A model generated the notes under the pieces. It was not told where the DNA came from and ran no database searches. It saw only the letters and a program-made list of their open reading frames with translations. A stretch of 28,491 nt of DNA from Bigelowiella natans CCMP2755 (taxonomy: Eukaryota; Cercozoa; Chlorarachniophyceae). Made by a program: the position numbers and the translations under genes. Position 1 is the first letter of the stretch. Each line of letters begins with the position of its first letter. Below are positions 1 to 9,868 of this stretch, one piece after another. The DNA lies in NCBI GenBank assembly GCA_000320545.1, contig ADNK01003016.1, positions 1 to 28,491 of the forward strand. Direction: 5' to 3'.

Positions 1-74
1 CAGCGTGCTCTTAAACAACATATTACTACACCCCTCTCTATTTTTTTTTGTTATATAAGTCTTCACCCACTGTT

Positions 75-845
75 TTATAATAAAAGGTCCGGGTTTGGCA
101 CCCCTTCTTCTATAACATGAAGACCCACCTCCCCCTCCTCCTCCTCCTCTTCTTCTTCCTCTTCCTCTGGTTTCATTGGAGGGGGTGGCACTAATGAAGG
201 GAGGGATGGAGCTGGAATAGCAGCCCTTTTTCGTGGAAATGAAGCCGACCTTCTTCTTCTTCCTCTTCTTCCCATTTTTTTGACCCTAGAGGGAACAGTA
301 GCCCCCCCCTTTCGTCAAAATGATGAGGATCCTCTTCCTCCTGGGTTTGGTCAAAATGATAAGGATCCTCCTCCTCCTCCTGGGCTTGGGCCCGAGGAGG
401 AGGAGGACGGTGGAGGAACAGCTGGTGGTTGTATTCGTGGAAATGATAAAGAAGACGACGACGAATGATGTGTTGTTAAATAATGCGATTGAGAAAAAAT
501 AAAAGTTACTACTGGTGGTGGTGGAACAGCAGGTACGTGAGCTGATACTGGCTTTGGGGGAGGGGGGCTGTAGGCTGCTGCTGATCGGAAGGAAAAAGAC
601 GGGAGAGGGGGGGGAGAACGTGTAGGACGTGCTTGCAATCCACGCCCCTTACTACTAGGTCTAGCGCCGATTTGCGGTGGGCGTGGTTTTGAAGGAAGTC
701 GGGGGGGGGGGCCAGTAGGTGGACGGCGGGCAGGCAGGGGTGGAGGAGGGTTAGGTGAAGAAGTGGATGACGATGACGATGTAGATGCATAATTGTGCGG
801 TCGTCGTGGCAGTTGTGGAGGGGTGGGACCACTGATTGATTGCGG
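75..845 (-). pseudogene. Proline-rich reading frame with two in-frame TGA codons
   Basis: On the minus strand one frame runs from about 845 to a TAA at 75-77, interrupted only by TGA at 351-353 and another TGA near 309-311. The product is dominated by Pro, Ser, Arg and Gly (runs such as PPPPKP and VPAVPPPP) and ends with a Glu tract. It contains a degenerate repeat: SLSFPRIQPPAVPPPS and SASFPRKRAAIPAPS are intact copies, while two copies between them read SLSF*P and SSSF*R, with the stop exactly where the others have Pro. No catalytic domain is visible. It may be a decayed gene, an exon of a gene continuing left of the window, or low-complexity non-coding DNA. No convincing start codon or splice signal was found. 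Confidence 0.3.
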
Positions 846-848
846 TCA

Positions 849-991
849 TATGATGATGGAAAAGGAGCAGCCCACACATATATGTGTATATAAATACACA
901 TACAAACAACACATATAATGAGAATCAGAACTCTCTCAGGTTGCTCGAAGATTCTCGCGTTGATATGCGAAAAGCAACGACATGATGTAGC

Positions 992-1024
<33 letters not shown>

Positions 1025-1956
1025 TGGTACAGTTGATAAATAACGAGGGTTGGTGGTGGTGGTTGTTACCCGAAATTATTGGCAGTACGTAGGATGGAAT
1101 CAAAATGAAAGAAATCAACGATGTAGCAGCACAACACGGAAAAGAGCATGCAGTAGTGGATAGGTCCAAAAACGACGTTGTTATACATGCATTGATTGCA
1201 TTTGGGTTAATTCAAATAGTTTCCAAAGCCAAGAACAAACGCCATATTGGTGGTAGTATATAATTCCATCAAGAAACAGAGTTGCATGGTGAGTAGATGA
1301 ACATGCTTTAGTAATGTCAGCACTATGTATGGCGGCACCACATCCCACCTGTTTTTGCGGTCAATTGGAGGGCCGGGGCTTTTCTATAAATTATTTAAGA
1401 TGAAACAGTGAAAACATCAGTATTTTACACGTTATATTAAAAAATAACAACAACGTCTATAGAGGCCAGTGAGATAGTATTCAAATTTGCATATTACACT
1501 CAGTATTATTCTTTCTGTGTCTACATTGTCATCGTCGTCATCGTCGTCATCATCATCATCATCATTATCATTATACATGATCTTATATCACCTTTCCACC
1601 AAAGACGGTGTGTGCATTGACTACAAGGGATGTGACAACTCCTTTCTGCATCTTTGGCTGTGATGATGTGAGAGAACGGCCGCAGTGTAAGCCCATAGAC
1701 GTGATGATGGATCGATGGATGGATGGATGTATCATCGGTGCAATATTGACGCATTTTCATGTGCATAGAGTCGTCACAGGGAACAACGGAAACAATGATG
1801 AAGAGTGTATAATAATATAATAATCAACAGCAAAAGACGTTATAATTGTCTACTAATGCTGCAGTAGTATCACCTGGCTAATAAGTTTGGCCATATCGAT
1901 CGGTTGTCTAAGGGGCCTTGAACAACCAACATATATCATTAATATAGAATCATGAA

Positions 1957-1988
<32 letters not shown>

Positions 1989-2167
1989 TAATATCTGGTT
2001 GTTTTGCCACCTCATCAGTATAGGGCCGAATACGTGACCAATAAATGAGGGTTCCATATCTGATAGTAGTAGTGTTGTTGATGATGTATTATAATTATTA
2101 TTATTATTATTATTATTCCTACTTTTCCAATAGCACTACTACTAACTGCTTCTTATGGAAATGTTGA
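849..2167. other. Gene-poor spacer with triplet microsatellites
   Basis: I recognise no gene here. Visible are CAT triplets at about 989-1023, an ATC/GTC tract at about 1530-1575, ATA/AAT triplets at about 1958-1986 and ATT triplets at about 2092-2117. A minus-strand stretch near 1200-1345 is open for about 50 codons after an AG-like acceptor, but nothing in it matches a family I know. Small exons of a minus-strand gene cannot be excluded. Confidence 0.5.
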
Positions 2168-2189
2168 TCAGGTTTGTGTTGGCCAGGGA

Positions 2190-2222
<33 letters not shown>

Positions 2223-3126
2223 AAAGAGTGTCCTCCACAGCATTCGATAAGTTGGTCCATATCATCGTCGTTCACTACAACAACAAGCACCACTACTAAA
2301 AACCTCTGCAACTTACTTCCTTCCTTAACCAGCTTGCCCAACAGGTGGAATAGATATGCAAGAATCCCTAAGAAAAACAGCAATTTGAATAAAGAAGGAA
2401 AACGATGATGATGATTATGATAATGGTGATAATAAAGGCGGTGGTGCATATAGATATTATTTCGATGACAAATAAAACAACTTATTTCTATAAAATCATT
2501 ATTATTATTATTATTACTATTACTATTGTTATGTCATCGCATAACAATTTTTTTCATCGTATTGGTTATGGAAAATATCATGATTTCCATCAAAGATTTC
2601 AATATATCTGCAACATGTCAGCATTGCCACAATAAATCACCTCGCTTGTTGGGTGCTAATTTCTTAATAATCTTGCCGTATCCCCCCGGATTACCTCCTC
2701 CATCTTTGTGCGCGTGGACAAAAATAATTTACAACAAAAATTAGATCATCTTAGACCATTCCAGCATCATCAGTCATAGTAAACACCTCACTTTTTCGAA
2801 TTTCTTCGCATTAAAACTGCATCTATCAAGTCAGTACAGCAACAATACTTACTATGCGTAGCTTCTAGTAGATCGTAGTTTTCAAATCCAAGAAGGGGAG
2901 GCTTGTCCTTCAGATAATTTTTAAATGCACCGGCGATAACCTGAAAGAATGATCCAAATGGTGAAAATTATGCAGCAGCAACATAGTGATGATGCCTGTA
3001 TTGGAATGTATTTCCCTTGATGATCGATCTCCCCTGCCGGCTACTCCTTTAATCCACTGTATGTTCCCAACCGATTATTATTACCTTTGAGTTGTACTTT
3101 GACAATTGGGAAGCTGCAAAGGTTCC

Positions 3127-3167
<41 letters not shown>

Positions 3168-3674
3168 AGTAGTAGAAGTCATGGTAGGTATAGTAGTAAT
3201 GGTGACGATGACCTAGTACACTACTACGACTCTACCTTGGGACCGAAGAGCCACAAGGAGTTGCTTCGCTTCCGCTCCGGATGTTGTATGGAACAACTAA
3301 CATGTGTATAGGAGGATATTAATAGTTTCATGCGTCGTTTTGCGTGAGTTTAGTCGCATAATTGTGTTCTTTGATAGGACTCTTCGTATTTTATATCAGA
3401 CAGAAAGAGGTGTTTGCAATCCTCGATTCTACGTACCTGATTCTCAAGTTGCACGTTTCCGGAAAGTAGATAGTCGATAATCATAGCCTCACATTGATAC
3501 TCGTTGCCCCCTTTATTTCCAGTGTACGACGATGATCCTCCGTTGTTTGAAGGAGGGGGCGGATGGCTTGGTGGCTTCGGTCCCCCGAATTTATTGCCAG
3601 AAGCATACGATGATGACTCATTGTTTGAAGGAGGGGGTGGCCGGTTTGGAGGGCGAGGTCCTCCCACGGGAGGA
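2168..3674 (-). CDS. RhoGAP-like domain protein (six exons recovered, 5' end missing)
   Basis: Minus-strand exons in transcript order: 3674-3437, 3296-3236, 3113-3085, 2940-2853, 2367-2317, 2274-2168 (TGA). Each join has GT-AG ends and consistent phase. The first exon holds two proline-rich repeats (GGPRPPNRPPPPSNN and GGPKPPSHPPPPSNN), then the domain starts at EAMIIDYLLSGNVQLENQ. It continues with LFHTTSGAEAKQLL, VIAGAFKNYLKDKPPLL and ILAYLFHLLGKLV, which match the order of RhoGAP helices (GIFRxSG, then LKxYLRELPxPL, then LxxLLxHLxxV). Family members stimulate GTP hydrolysis by Rho-type GTPases at membranes or the cytoskeleton. The usual arginine finger is not seen: the expected FR reads FH. 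The C-terminus is a serine run encoded by a TCA microsatellite. The first exon needs an upstream exon ending in phase 2, which I could not fix. The family call is from motif memory. Confidence 0.6.
2190..2222. repeat. (GAT)n microsatellite, read as poly-Ser on the minus strand
   Basis: About eleven GAT triplets, lying inside the last exon of the RhoGAP-like gene. Confidence 0.9.
3127..3170. repeat. (GTA)n microsatellite in a RhoGAP-like gene intron
   Basis: About fourteen GTA/TAG triplets, between the exons at 3236-3296 and 3085-3113, adjacent to the acceptor of the latter. Confidence 0.9.
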
Positions 3675-3767
3675 CTGCAAAAAACAAAAACAATAATGAT
3701 GAAGGATGCATTGAGGAGGAGGAGGAAGAGGAGGAGAACTAAGGTGGTGTCTCTCTCAGTGTCACAA

Positions 3768-4112
3768 TCATTCACGTGCTGCCTCCAGTGATGATGATGT
3801 GTCGATTTGCGATTTACTAGCTTGATTTTTGGAAGGACAAGAATCCTTTTGAGGCGCTTTTGTATTGGCTAGCAATTCGGCAACAGCAGTGCCAAAATTA
3901 ATATATTCGGTACCAATAACCAACAATTCGGCAACAGCAGTGCCAAAATTAATATATTCGGTACCAATAACCAACAAATATCCAAGGGAGATAATGTACA
4001 AGTAATAAATTGGGTCATGTGAAGCGAATATTCGAAATAGCACGGTTCGAGGAAACGAATGTTGTTGATACCGTGGAGGAAGCTTCGGCCCACCGTAGTT
4101 GTGGGAACTCAT
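3768..4112 (-). CDS. Candidate upstream exon(s) of the RhoGAP-like gene
   Basis: An open minus-strand stretch begins MSSHNYGGPKLPPRY, resembling the GGPKPP repeat of the neighbouring RhoGAP exon. It then carries an in-frame duplication of 17 residues (LVIGTEYINFGTAVAEL twice), created by a 51-base tandem repeat. It ends at a stop just after SSSLEAARE. Location, strand and the GGPKxPP motif suggest it belongs to the same gene. No donor with the phase needed by the 3674 acceptor was identified, so the join is unproven and part of it may be intron. Confidence 0.3.
   Translation of the reverse strand: MSSHNYGGPKLPPRYQQHSFPRTVLFRIFASHDPIYYLYIISLGYLLVIGTEYINFGTAVAELLVIGTEYINFGTAVAELLANTKAPQKDSCPSKNQASKSQIDTSSSLEAARE
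3873..3977. repeat. 51-base perfect tandem duplication
   Basis: Two identical copies in register 51 apart (first base c3873 pairs with c3924), extending three bases into a third. The period is 17 codons and stays in frame on the minus strand. Confidence 0.95.
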
Positions 4113-4120
4113 GTGACCGT

Positions 4121-4180
4121 CGTCTGTCTGTAGGATGGATGATGAGAATGACCGTGAAGAAGAAATGAGTCGCCTGTCCG

Positions 4181-4215
<35 letters not shown>

Positions 4216-4293
4216 CCGTGAAGAAGAAATGAGTCGCCTGTCCGTAGGATGATGATGATGATGAGAATGACCGTGAAGAAGAGAAATGAGTCG
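4121..4293. repeat. Three-copy minisatellite with an embedded GAT microsatellite
   Basis: Copies start at about 4121, 4171 and 4235. Each contains TGTCCGTAGGATGATG, a variable number of GAT triplets and GACCGTGAAGAAGAAATGAG. Copy length differs mainly through the internal GAT count. Confidence 0.9.
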
Positions 4294-4514
4294 TGAGTAC
4301 TGGTACGTTCTGCTCCTTAGTTCTTGCTCCCCTAAAATAATAATAATATACCATGAATCAACCAAAAGATACAAATGAATGGCACACTAATATCCATTCC
4401 ATTATCATCACTTGAGAAACATCTGGGGGGAGGGATTGCACCTTGCTTCTAAAAATTGAGGCAAGGCACCTCCTTTTGCCGACGTAGGGGTGTTGGAGGA
4501 AATCACGAAATCCT

Positions 4515-4596
4515 GAAATCACCTGGATTTCAACATAAGAGACTACGAGTAGGGTTGTTTTGTGGGAAATCGCCTGAATTTCAACATAAGAGACAT
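4515..4596. repeat. Imperfect tandem duplication, period 51
   Basis: GAAATC(A/G)CCTG(G/A)ATTTC followed by AACATAAGAGAC occurs at 4515 and 4566. On the minus strand each copy ends in a 3'-splice-like TTGAAAT(T/C)CAG. Confidence 0.85.
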
Positions 4597-4879
4597 GCAC
4601 ACATATATCTTTAGATTGTACGATAACAAACTATGCGAGGATTGCTGGATTGCATCTTCTTCCTGCGACAAAAAAATAAGGAAGTTTCAACGATCTACAC
4701 ACAACACAGATAAAAATATCTCCTTGAGTAGCCAATTATTGTAGAACATGACTGTGCGACTTCGTGATTTTGTTGTCGCACACTGTTATTTCAATGTTCA
4801 GAATTCGTAATAACTCGCCGTACAACTCTACTCGTACGAGTAAAAAGAAACACGAGCTGCACCGAACCCCTCTCTACGC
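4597..4879 (+). promoter_or_regulatory. Upstream region of the SDR gene
   Basis: AT-rich sequence between the repeat block and the SDR start codon at 4880. It should hold the SDR promoter and 5' UTR by position. I see no clear TATA box or other named element. Confidence 0.35.
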
Positions 4880-5853
4880 ATGTCTGAAATCAAGTTCTCT
4901 GACCCTAACCAGCCACAGCGTTTTGCAAACCAGAAGAAAACTAATGATAAACGTGCCCTGGATATTGAGAGTGTGTATGATGGCGAAAAACTGAGCGGCA
5001 AAGTGGTTTTGGTGACCGGTGCAAATCGTGGGCTAGGAGAAGCAATTGCGAAGGAACTTATCTCCCAAAAGGCTAAAGTTATTGCGACTTGTCGCTCCTC
5101 TAAGCCGAAATATGAAGGCTTACACAAAGTTATCGATGGAATTGATGTTACTGACAAGAAAGCTATGGATAAACTGGTGAAGGATTTAGAGGGTCAAGAG
5201 ATTGACATTCTTATCAATAATGCAGGTTATTTCATGGTTGAGAAAGAAACCATTGAAAATCCTAATTTTGACGAAGAAGTCAAGATGATCGACATCTGTG
5301 CAGTAGGACAGATTCGAGTGACATCTGCGCTCTTTAACGCAAAACTTCTGAAGAAGGGAAGTAAGGTGGTTCAGATTACCAGCCAAGGCGGCTCCATCGC
5401 ATGGAGGTAAAATCCTTTCACTTTTTCGTTAGTGAGATCCATTCTGATTTGATTCATGAATTTGATAAACTAGAACTACACAAAATGCTGGTGGGCCATT
5501 TGATTATGGGCATCACATGTCAAAGGCTGCTGCTAACATGGCAGGAAAGCTCCTCGCAATCGAGCTTGCGCCACATGGCATTCTAGTGCAGATTATGCAC
5601 CCAGGATTCAATAAGGTGAGGATTATTGTCCATTACCATATGCAATTTTAGTATCAGATAGATTTCAGCTGAGCCGTTGATCTATTGTTCTCAGACTGAC
5701 ATGACAAAGAAATATGAGAAAATCTGGGAAGTCGAGGGGGCCGTTGATGCTTCAGTTGGGGCTAAGCGTGTTTGTCATGAGATAAACCTTATATCTCCAG
5801 AGCGATACGGTCTCTTCATCAACTGTGAAGATGGGCTCCAGATTCCCTGGTAA
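4880..5853 (+). CDS. Short-chain dehydrogenase/reductase family protein, atypical active site
   Basis: Exons 4880-5406, 5474-5615 and 5695-5853 (TAA) join in phase to 275 residues. Introns are 67 and 79 bases with GT-AG ends. SDR landmarks in order: cofactor motif TGANRGLG near residue 49, DVTD (adenine-pocket Asp), INNAGY, catalytic Ser in QITSQGGS, then YGHHMSKAAANM, a PGFNKTDM loop and the ending GLQIPW. A Rossmann-fold NAD(P)-dependent oxidoreductase is expected, probably of the C-factor-like, sepiapterin-reductase-like branch. In the active-site motif the residue four before the catalytic Lys is His, not the Tyr of YxxxK; a Tyr sits two positions earlier. A further donor-like GTAAGA overlaps the stop, but the terminal PW fits the usual end of this branch. 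The gene is convergent with the FYVE-START gene. Substrate unknown. Confidence 0.85.
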
Positions 5854-6760
5854 GAGCTGCATAATTCCATACACCTTCCCTACTGTGAGACCGTCTGGGG
5901 TAGCCACTCCTCTCGAAAGAAGACTGCACGATGAAATCATGTAAAATCATATGAAAAGAGTCTCCTAATGTCATTTCTGCATGTCCTAGTCCTAATTTAA
6001 TTACGAATCTATTATTAAATTAACCAGTATCGCTGCTCATATCTAACAGCAGATATAGACTAAATACTAAAATTACAATAATCCGTAAGAAGATAGCGCT
6101 CTCCACACACTAGCACACATAGGCATGTATGGCTATCTCAACTAAACAAGCAAATTTCGAAATAGATCGATCATACGATACAACACGCATTATTAGTTCA
6201 TTGTATGTGTTGCACAAAATTGTCTTTATTCCAAACTACAACTGTAGATCTTACTAGCTTAGATAGACGGACGTAGTCTAGGTAGTACGTAGCACTCCGA
6301 ATCATGATCAGCATTAGAGACAGCTAGCTAGCTAGACAGCATGATGATGTGCACATGCGCTAGCAAGGGCCGCCGGCCATAGTAGTGTCAGCACATCTAT
6401 CTAGCTATGAGTAGCTACTCTGCGCTACAATCTAGCAATGCTAGAATGCACATAGCCATCACATCTGCATGCTCCTAGACTAGTGCACTGCACTATCGCA
6501 CGAGCTCTAGAGCTTTAGCGGTTGCTGCATGCAAATCGAATGACTTCGTCATTCAAACAGCTAGACAGCTAGCAAGGCTAGTTGAGCTAGCGAGGCACAA
6601 AAGGGCACGTAGCATTGCATATGCAAATGTAGTTGTTTCGATTCGTCGTGCGTGAAGCTGTGCATTTTATTTACCGTTCACATCGACTGTTCTAGTGTAC
6701 ATGGGCCAACAGTCATGCATCGTATCATGCAAGATCCATTTGTGATCATTAGGATGATGA
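5854..6760. other. Convergent intergenic spacer with CTAG/TGCA-rich island
   Basis: No gene is seen. From about 6240 to 6720 the sequence changes character: triplet repeats vanish and short palindromic words crowd together (GCTAGCTAGCTAG near 6331, GTGCAC, GCTAGC, GAGCTCTAGAGCT, TGCATGCA). The same vocabulary recurs in 18902-21330. Both 3' UTRs and transcription ends of the convergent genes must lie here. Confidence 0.6.
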
Positions 6761-9700
6761 CTATTGAACGTGTCTAATATCATGCTTCCTATTCAACAAA
6801 TGATTGATGTAATCTCGAGCACTTTCTTCTGTGATGGAGGATTGATATTTTTTTAACGTCTTTGGTAAGGTCTCTTTGTAAAACTTGAGTATTGCACCTC
6901 CTACAGTCATATCAACTACGCTTCTTGGTACCCACCCCTTAATGTCAGAAACCATAAGGTTTGTCATAGCGGTGACTCCTGGCCGCCCTGCAACTGGGAG
7001 CAAGATTAACCCATCTCCCGGTGCAGTAGCAGCCCGTACGACACCAGAAATAGGCTTATAATCCTTCGCGTTTACAGAACATGAAGCAACAGCAAATCCC
7101 CCCTTATATCGTTTCCACACTCTTACTTTGCATTGATCCCGACTAGAGATCGGACCGATCTTGTTTGTTTGAACGTACACCACATCGAAATGCGGTCCTA
7201 AGACATTGACAACCTTATACACTTTCTTATTTGAGTCCCAATCAGATGTTAACTTAGCATCATATATTAAGTTGAAGAGCCGTGTCGGTGAGGCCTGTAT
7301 CATTCCCATACCTTTGAATGCTTTGTAACTAACACCTGGAATATTGCCACCTAAAACTCGTGTGCTACCCTCAGCTTGCTTCTCTTGCCAATCTCCCTCA
7401 TTCGATTCCAACTCTCGCAAAAGGGCTTTCATTGATTTCTGTCCCATCTTAACCCATTCCTGCTCATCCAAATTAAGGCCGATTAAGTGCTTCTCACTGT
7501 AAATATCAGGGGCAGGTAATGATGCAGGAGATCTATTCACTTTTTTGTCTGACTTGTTATCATGATCATCCTTCTGTTCCTTTTGCTTTTTAGACTCTAT
7601 AGTGTCTCCGAACCGTTCCGAAACGTACATCTTTGCAAGTTTATAATCTGCGTTGGCAGGATTTTGCAACCACTTTGGAAAGCTTTCATCGTAGAACTTG
7701 AATAAAGCGTTTCCAAGCGTCATTTCAAGCACGGAACGCGGAATCCATCCCTTAATATCCGCAACCATAAAGTTCGTCATTTGGCAACGTTTTTCATCCA
7801 GAGGAACGATAACAAATCCTCCTCCCAGTGGGGTGTGTGCGCGGACAATACCACTGCGCGGTTTGCCATATTTGTTGGACTCAATGGAACATGCAGTAGC
7901 TGCAAACCCCCCCCCTTTGAACCGCTTCCAAGTGCGAATCTGAACCTGGTCTCGTGGTGATATTGGCCCAAGCGGATTCGTTTGAATGTAAAGAATCTCG
8001 TGGGATTGGACAATGCTCTCTTTCACTTGAAAGAACTTGTAATTCGCATTGTTTTTCTCTGTGAAGTCAGCATCCATGACGAGCCGGAAAACCACTTCAC
8101 AAGGGGCGTTGATAATTCCAGACGCACGAAATACTCTGTACTGGATCGAAGGCAACTTTCCGCAAAGCACTTTTATGCCTTCTGCGGACTTTTTCATTGT
8201 CCACCCATCCGTAGAGCGCTCAAAGTTTTCAACCAGCACCTTAAAACTTTCATTTGCTTTACGCATTAGCCTTTGATTTTCGGGGCTTATAGCAGGTATG
8301 CTTTTTGCTGGTATAACTGTAGTACTTGAGACTGGTGCCACAGTTACTTTCTCTTTGGCCTCCGAGTTGGGAGGGGCAAATCTCAGCGAGACAAATTTCT
8401 TGGCTTTTTCTGCGTCTCTATATTCGGGAACCTTCAGCCATGAAGGAAAGCTTTCATCGTAGAACTTGAATAAAGCGTTTCCAAGCGTCATTTCAAGCAC
8501 GGAACGCGGAATCCATCCCTTAATATCCGCAACCATAAAGTTCGTCATTTGGCAACGTTTTTCATCCAGAGGAACGATAACAAATCCTCCTCCCAGTGGG
8601 GTGTGTGCGCGGACAATGCCACTTTGCAATTGACCATATTGTTTCGAATCAATCGATGATGCAGAGGCGGCAAAGCCTCCTTTGTACTTTTTCCATGTTC
8701 GAATCTGAATTTGATCGCGAGGAGATATGGGGCCGACAGGATTAGTTTGAATATAAACTACTTCATAACCCGGAGCTACACTCTCGCGTATTTTGAAGAA
8801 CTTATAGTTGGCGTTGTTTTTCTCTGTGAATTCGGGATCAAAGACTAGGCTGAACACTACGTCGCACGGGGCATTTATAATTCCTAAGTAAAATAAAGTG
8901 AGCAAGAGGAGGCAATGCATTGAGATGGTAGTACCTGTGGCTCTGAAGACTTTATATGGAATATCTGGAAGCTTACCACATAAAACATCCACTTTTGAAT
9001 TCTTCTTTTTCGAGACCCACCCTGAAGTTGGCGATTCGAAGTTCCTCAGTAGAGTTTTCATACTCCGATCCGCTTGTCTTACCCATTTCTGCTGTGTTGG
9101 GTTTAATTTCACTGGTAGTTTTGCCCCATTTGTAGGATGGGAGCTTGGCGAAGGAGTTTCACGTGGATTGGCAGTTAATATTTTACGAGAGTGAGGCGAT
9201 TTTCGATTCCCGGCTGGTGGTGGTGCTGCAGGTGCCCCTCGGGATGACGATTTCCCTGCAGATCCAGACAACCATTCTACAGAAACAGTCCATAGAAATG
9301 GAAGGCATGCTAAAATAGACATTACCAGTGTTGCCCACTGTGTTCTAAAGGATGCAACATCTCCGTAACTCGTAGGATCCCCTGCAAGCATTATGCGTCC
9401 AACAGCATACGCAACAAATGGTAGGGACCCTAAAACCACACGCTCTTTCCATGCGTACGAAGCAGTGTGACTCATAAGAAGCATCTCCTGTGCTTCAATA
9501 TTTGCCTTAGATTCTATGGGTTTGACTCTCTTCCTTCGTCCGTTAGATTTACGATTAGAACCAGGCGCAGAACCAGGCGCAGAACCAGGCGCAACCCCTT
9601 GATTTATGCCGTCACTCTTCTTTGGAGTCAAATGTGTCAACAAATTTGCGTAGCACTCCCGGCATGTTCTTCCAGGGTCAGATTTATTGATAACCACCCT

Positions 9701-9868
9701 GTCATTCGAGCAAGAATCGCAGAAGATTTCGCCACATAGTCGGCAGTGGTGGCGCCTTCGAAATACAGTGAAAGGTTTGCGGCACTTCCAACATGCAGAA
9801 CGCTTGTAATCAGGAACCCATTGATCTTTCGTGCGGAAGCGAATGTGTTCGAGGGACTTGGTAGTCAT
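6761..9868 (-). CDS. FYVE zinc finger, two TM segments and three START domains
   Basis: Read from the ATG at 9868 with the 51-base intron 8934-8884 removed, the product is about 1018 residues, ending with TAG at 6761. A FYVE domain (about 16-78) has WVPD, RRRHHCRLCG and RTCREC with the eight zinc-ligand cysteines/histidine, the set that binds phosphatidylinositol 3-phosphate on endosomes. A short GSAP repeat and basic linker follow, then two hydrophobic segments (about 144-160 and 178-199). Three START lipid-binding domains follow (about 257-475, 513-735, 782-1000), each with VYIQTN and GPIS(P/S)RDQ motifs. A membrane-anchored endosomal lipid sensor or transfer protein is the likely role. The frame stays open upstream to 9937, where CCAACAG could be a splice acceptor, so another 5' exon is possible. 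START1 and START2 share a recently homogenised tract. Divergent with TERT. Confidence 0.9.
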   Translation of the reverse strand: MTTKSLEHIRFRTKDQWVPDYKRSACWKCRKPFTVFRRRHHCRLCGEIFCDSCSNDRVVINKSDPGRTCRECYANLLTHLTPKKSDGINQGVAPGSAPGSAPGSNRKSNGRRKRVKPIESKANIEAQEMLLMSHTASYAWKERVVLGSLPFVAYAVGRIMLAGDPTSYGDVASFRTQWATLVMSILACLPFLWTVSVEWLSGSAGKSSSRGAPAAPPPAGNRKSPHSRKILTANPRETPSPSSHPTNGAKLPVKLNPTQQKWVRQADRSMKTLLRNFESPTSGWVSKKKNSKVDVLCGKLPDIPYKVFRATGTTISMHCLLLLTLFYLGIINAPCDVVFSLVFDPEFTEKNNANYKFFKIRESVAPGYEVVYIQTNPVGPISPRDQIQIRTWKKYKGGFAASASSIDSKQYGQLQSGIVRAHTPLGGGFVIVPLDEKRCQMTNFMVADIKGWIPRSVLEMTLGNALFKFYDESFPSWLKVPEYRDAEKAKKFVSLRFAPPNSEAKEKVTVAPVSSTTVIPAKSIPAISPENQRLMRKANESFKVLVENFERSTDGWTMKKSAEGIKVLCGKLPSIQYRVFRASGIINAPCEVVFRLVMDADFTEKNNANYKFFQVKESIVQSHEILYIQTNPLGPISPRDQVQIRTWKRFKGGGFAATACSIESNKYGKPRSGIVRAHTPLGGGFVIVPLDEKRCQMTNFMVADIKGWIPRSVLEMTLGNALFKFYDESFPKWLQNPANADYKLAKMYVSERFGDTIESKKQKEQKDDHDNKSDKKVNRSPASLPAPDIYSEKHLIGLNLDEQEWVKMGQKSMKALLRELESNEGDWQEKQAEGSTRVLGGNIPGVSYKAFKGMGMIQASPTRLFNLIYDAKLTSDWDSNKKVYKVVNVLGPHFDVVYVQTNKIGPISSRDQCKVRVWKRYKGGFAVASCSVNAKDYKPISGVVRAATAPGDGLILLPVAGRPGVTAMTNLMVSDIKGWVPRSVVDMTVGGAILKFYKETLPKTLKKYQSSITEESARDYINHLLNRKHDIRHVQ
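7677..7849 (-). repeat. 173-base tract identical to 8445-8617 (START2 copy)
   Basis: Base-for-base identical to 8445-8617 at an offset of 768 (256 codons), whereas flanking START1/START2 sequence is clearly diverged. Confidence 0.95.
8445..8617 (-). repeat. 173-base tract identical to 7677-7849 (START1 copy)
   Basis: Partner of the tract in START2. It encodes the conserved part from about IVRAHTPLGG to FKFYDESFP. Confidence 0.95.
8884..8934 (-). other. 51-base intron inside an open reading frame
   Basis: On the minus strand GTACTACC...TTACTTAG separates FRATG from IINAPC. It has no stop and is a multiple of three, so an ORF caller would keep it as 17 hydrophobic codons. START2 at the same place reads FRASGIINAPC without the insert, which shows it is an intron. 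Confidence 0.9.

Noticed and set aside
75-845. Reassigned TGA codon as explanation for the broken proline-rich frame
   Set aside because: TGA plausibly ends the TERT and RhoGAP-like genes, and no TGA occurs within any trusted exon of TERT, the helicase, SDR or FYVE-START, so a standard code is simpler.
509-1024. Long minus-strand frame beginning with eleven Met codons
   Set aside because: The start is a CAT microsatellite read in the ATG frame. The rest is another frame of the proline-rich region and has no family motif.
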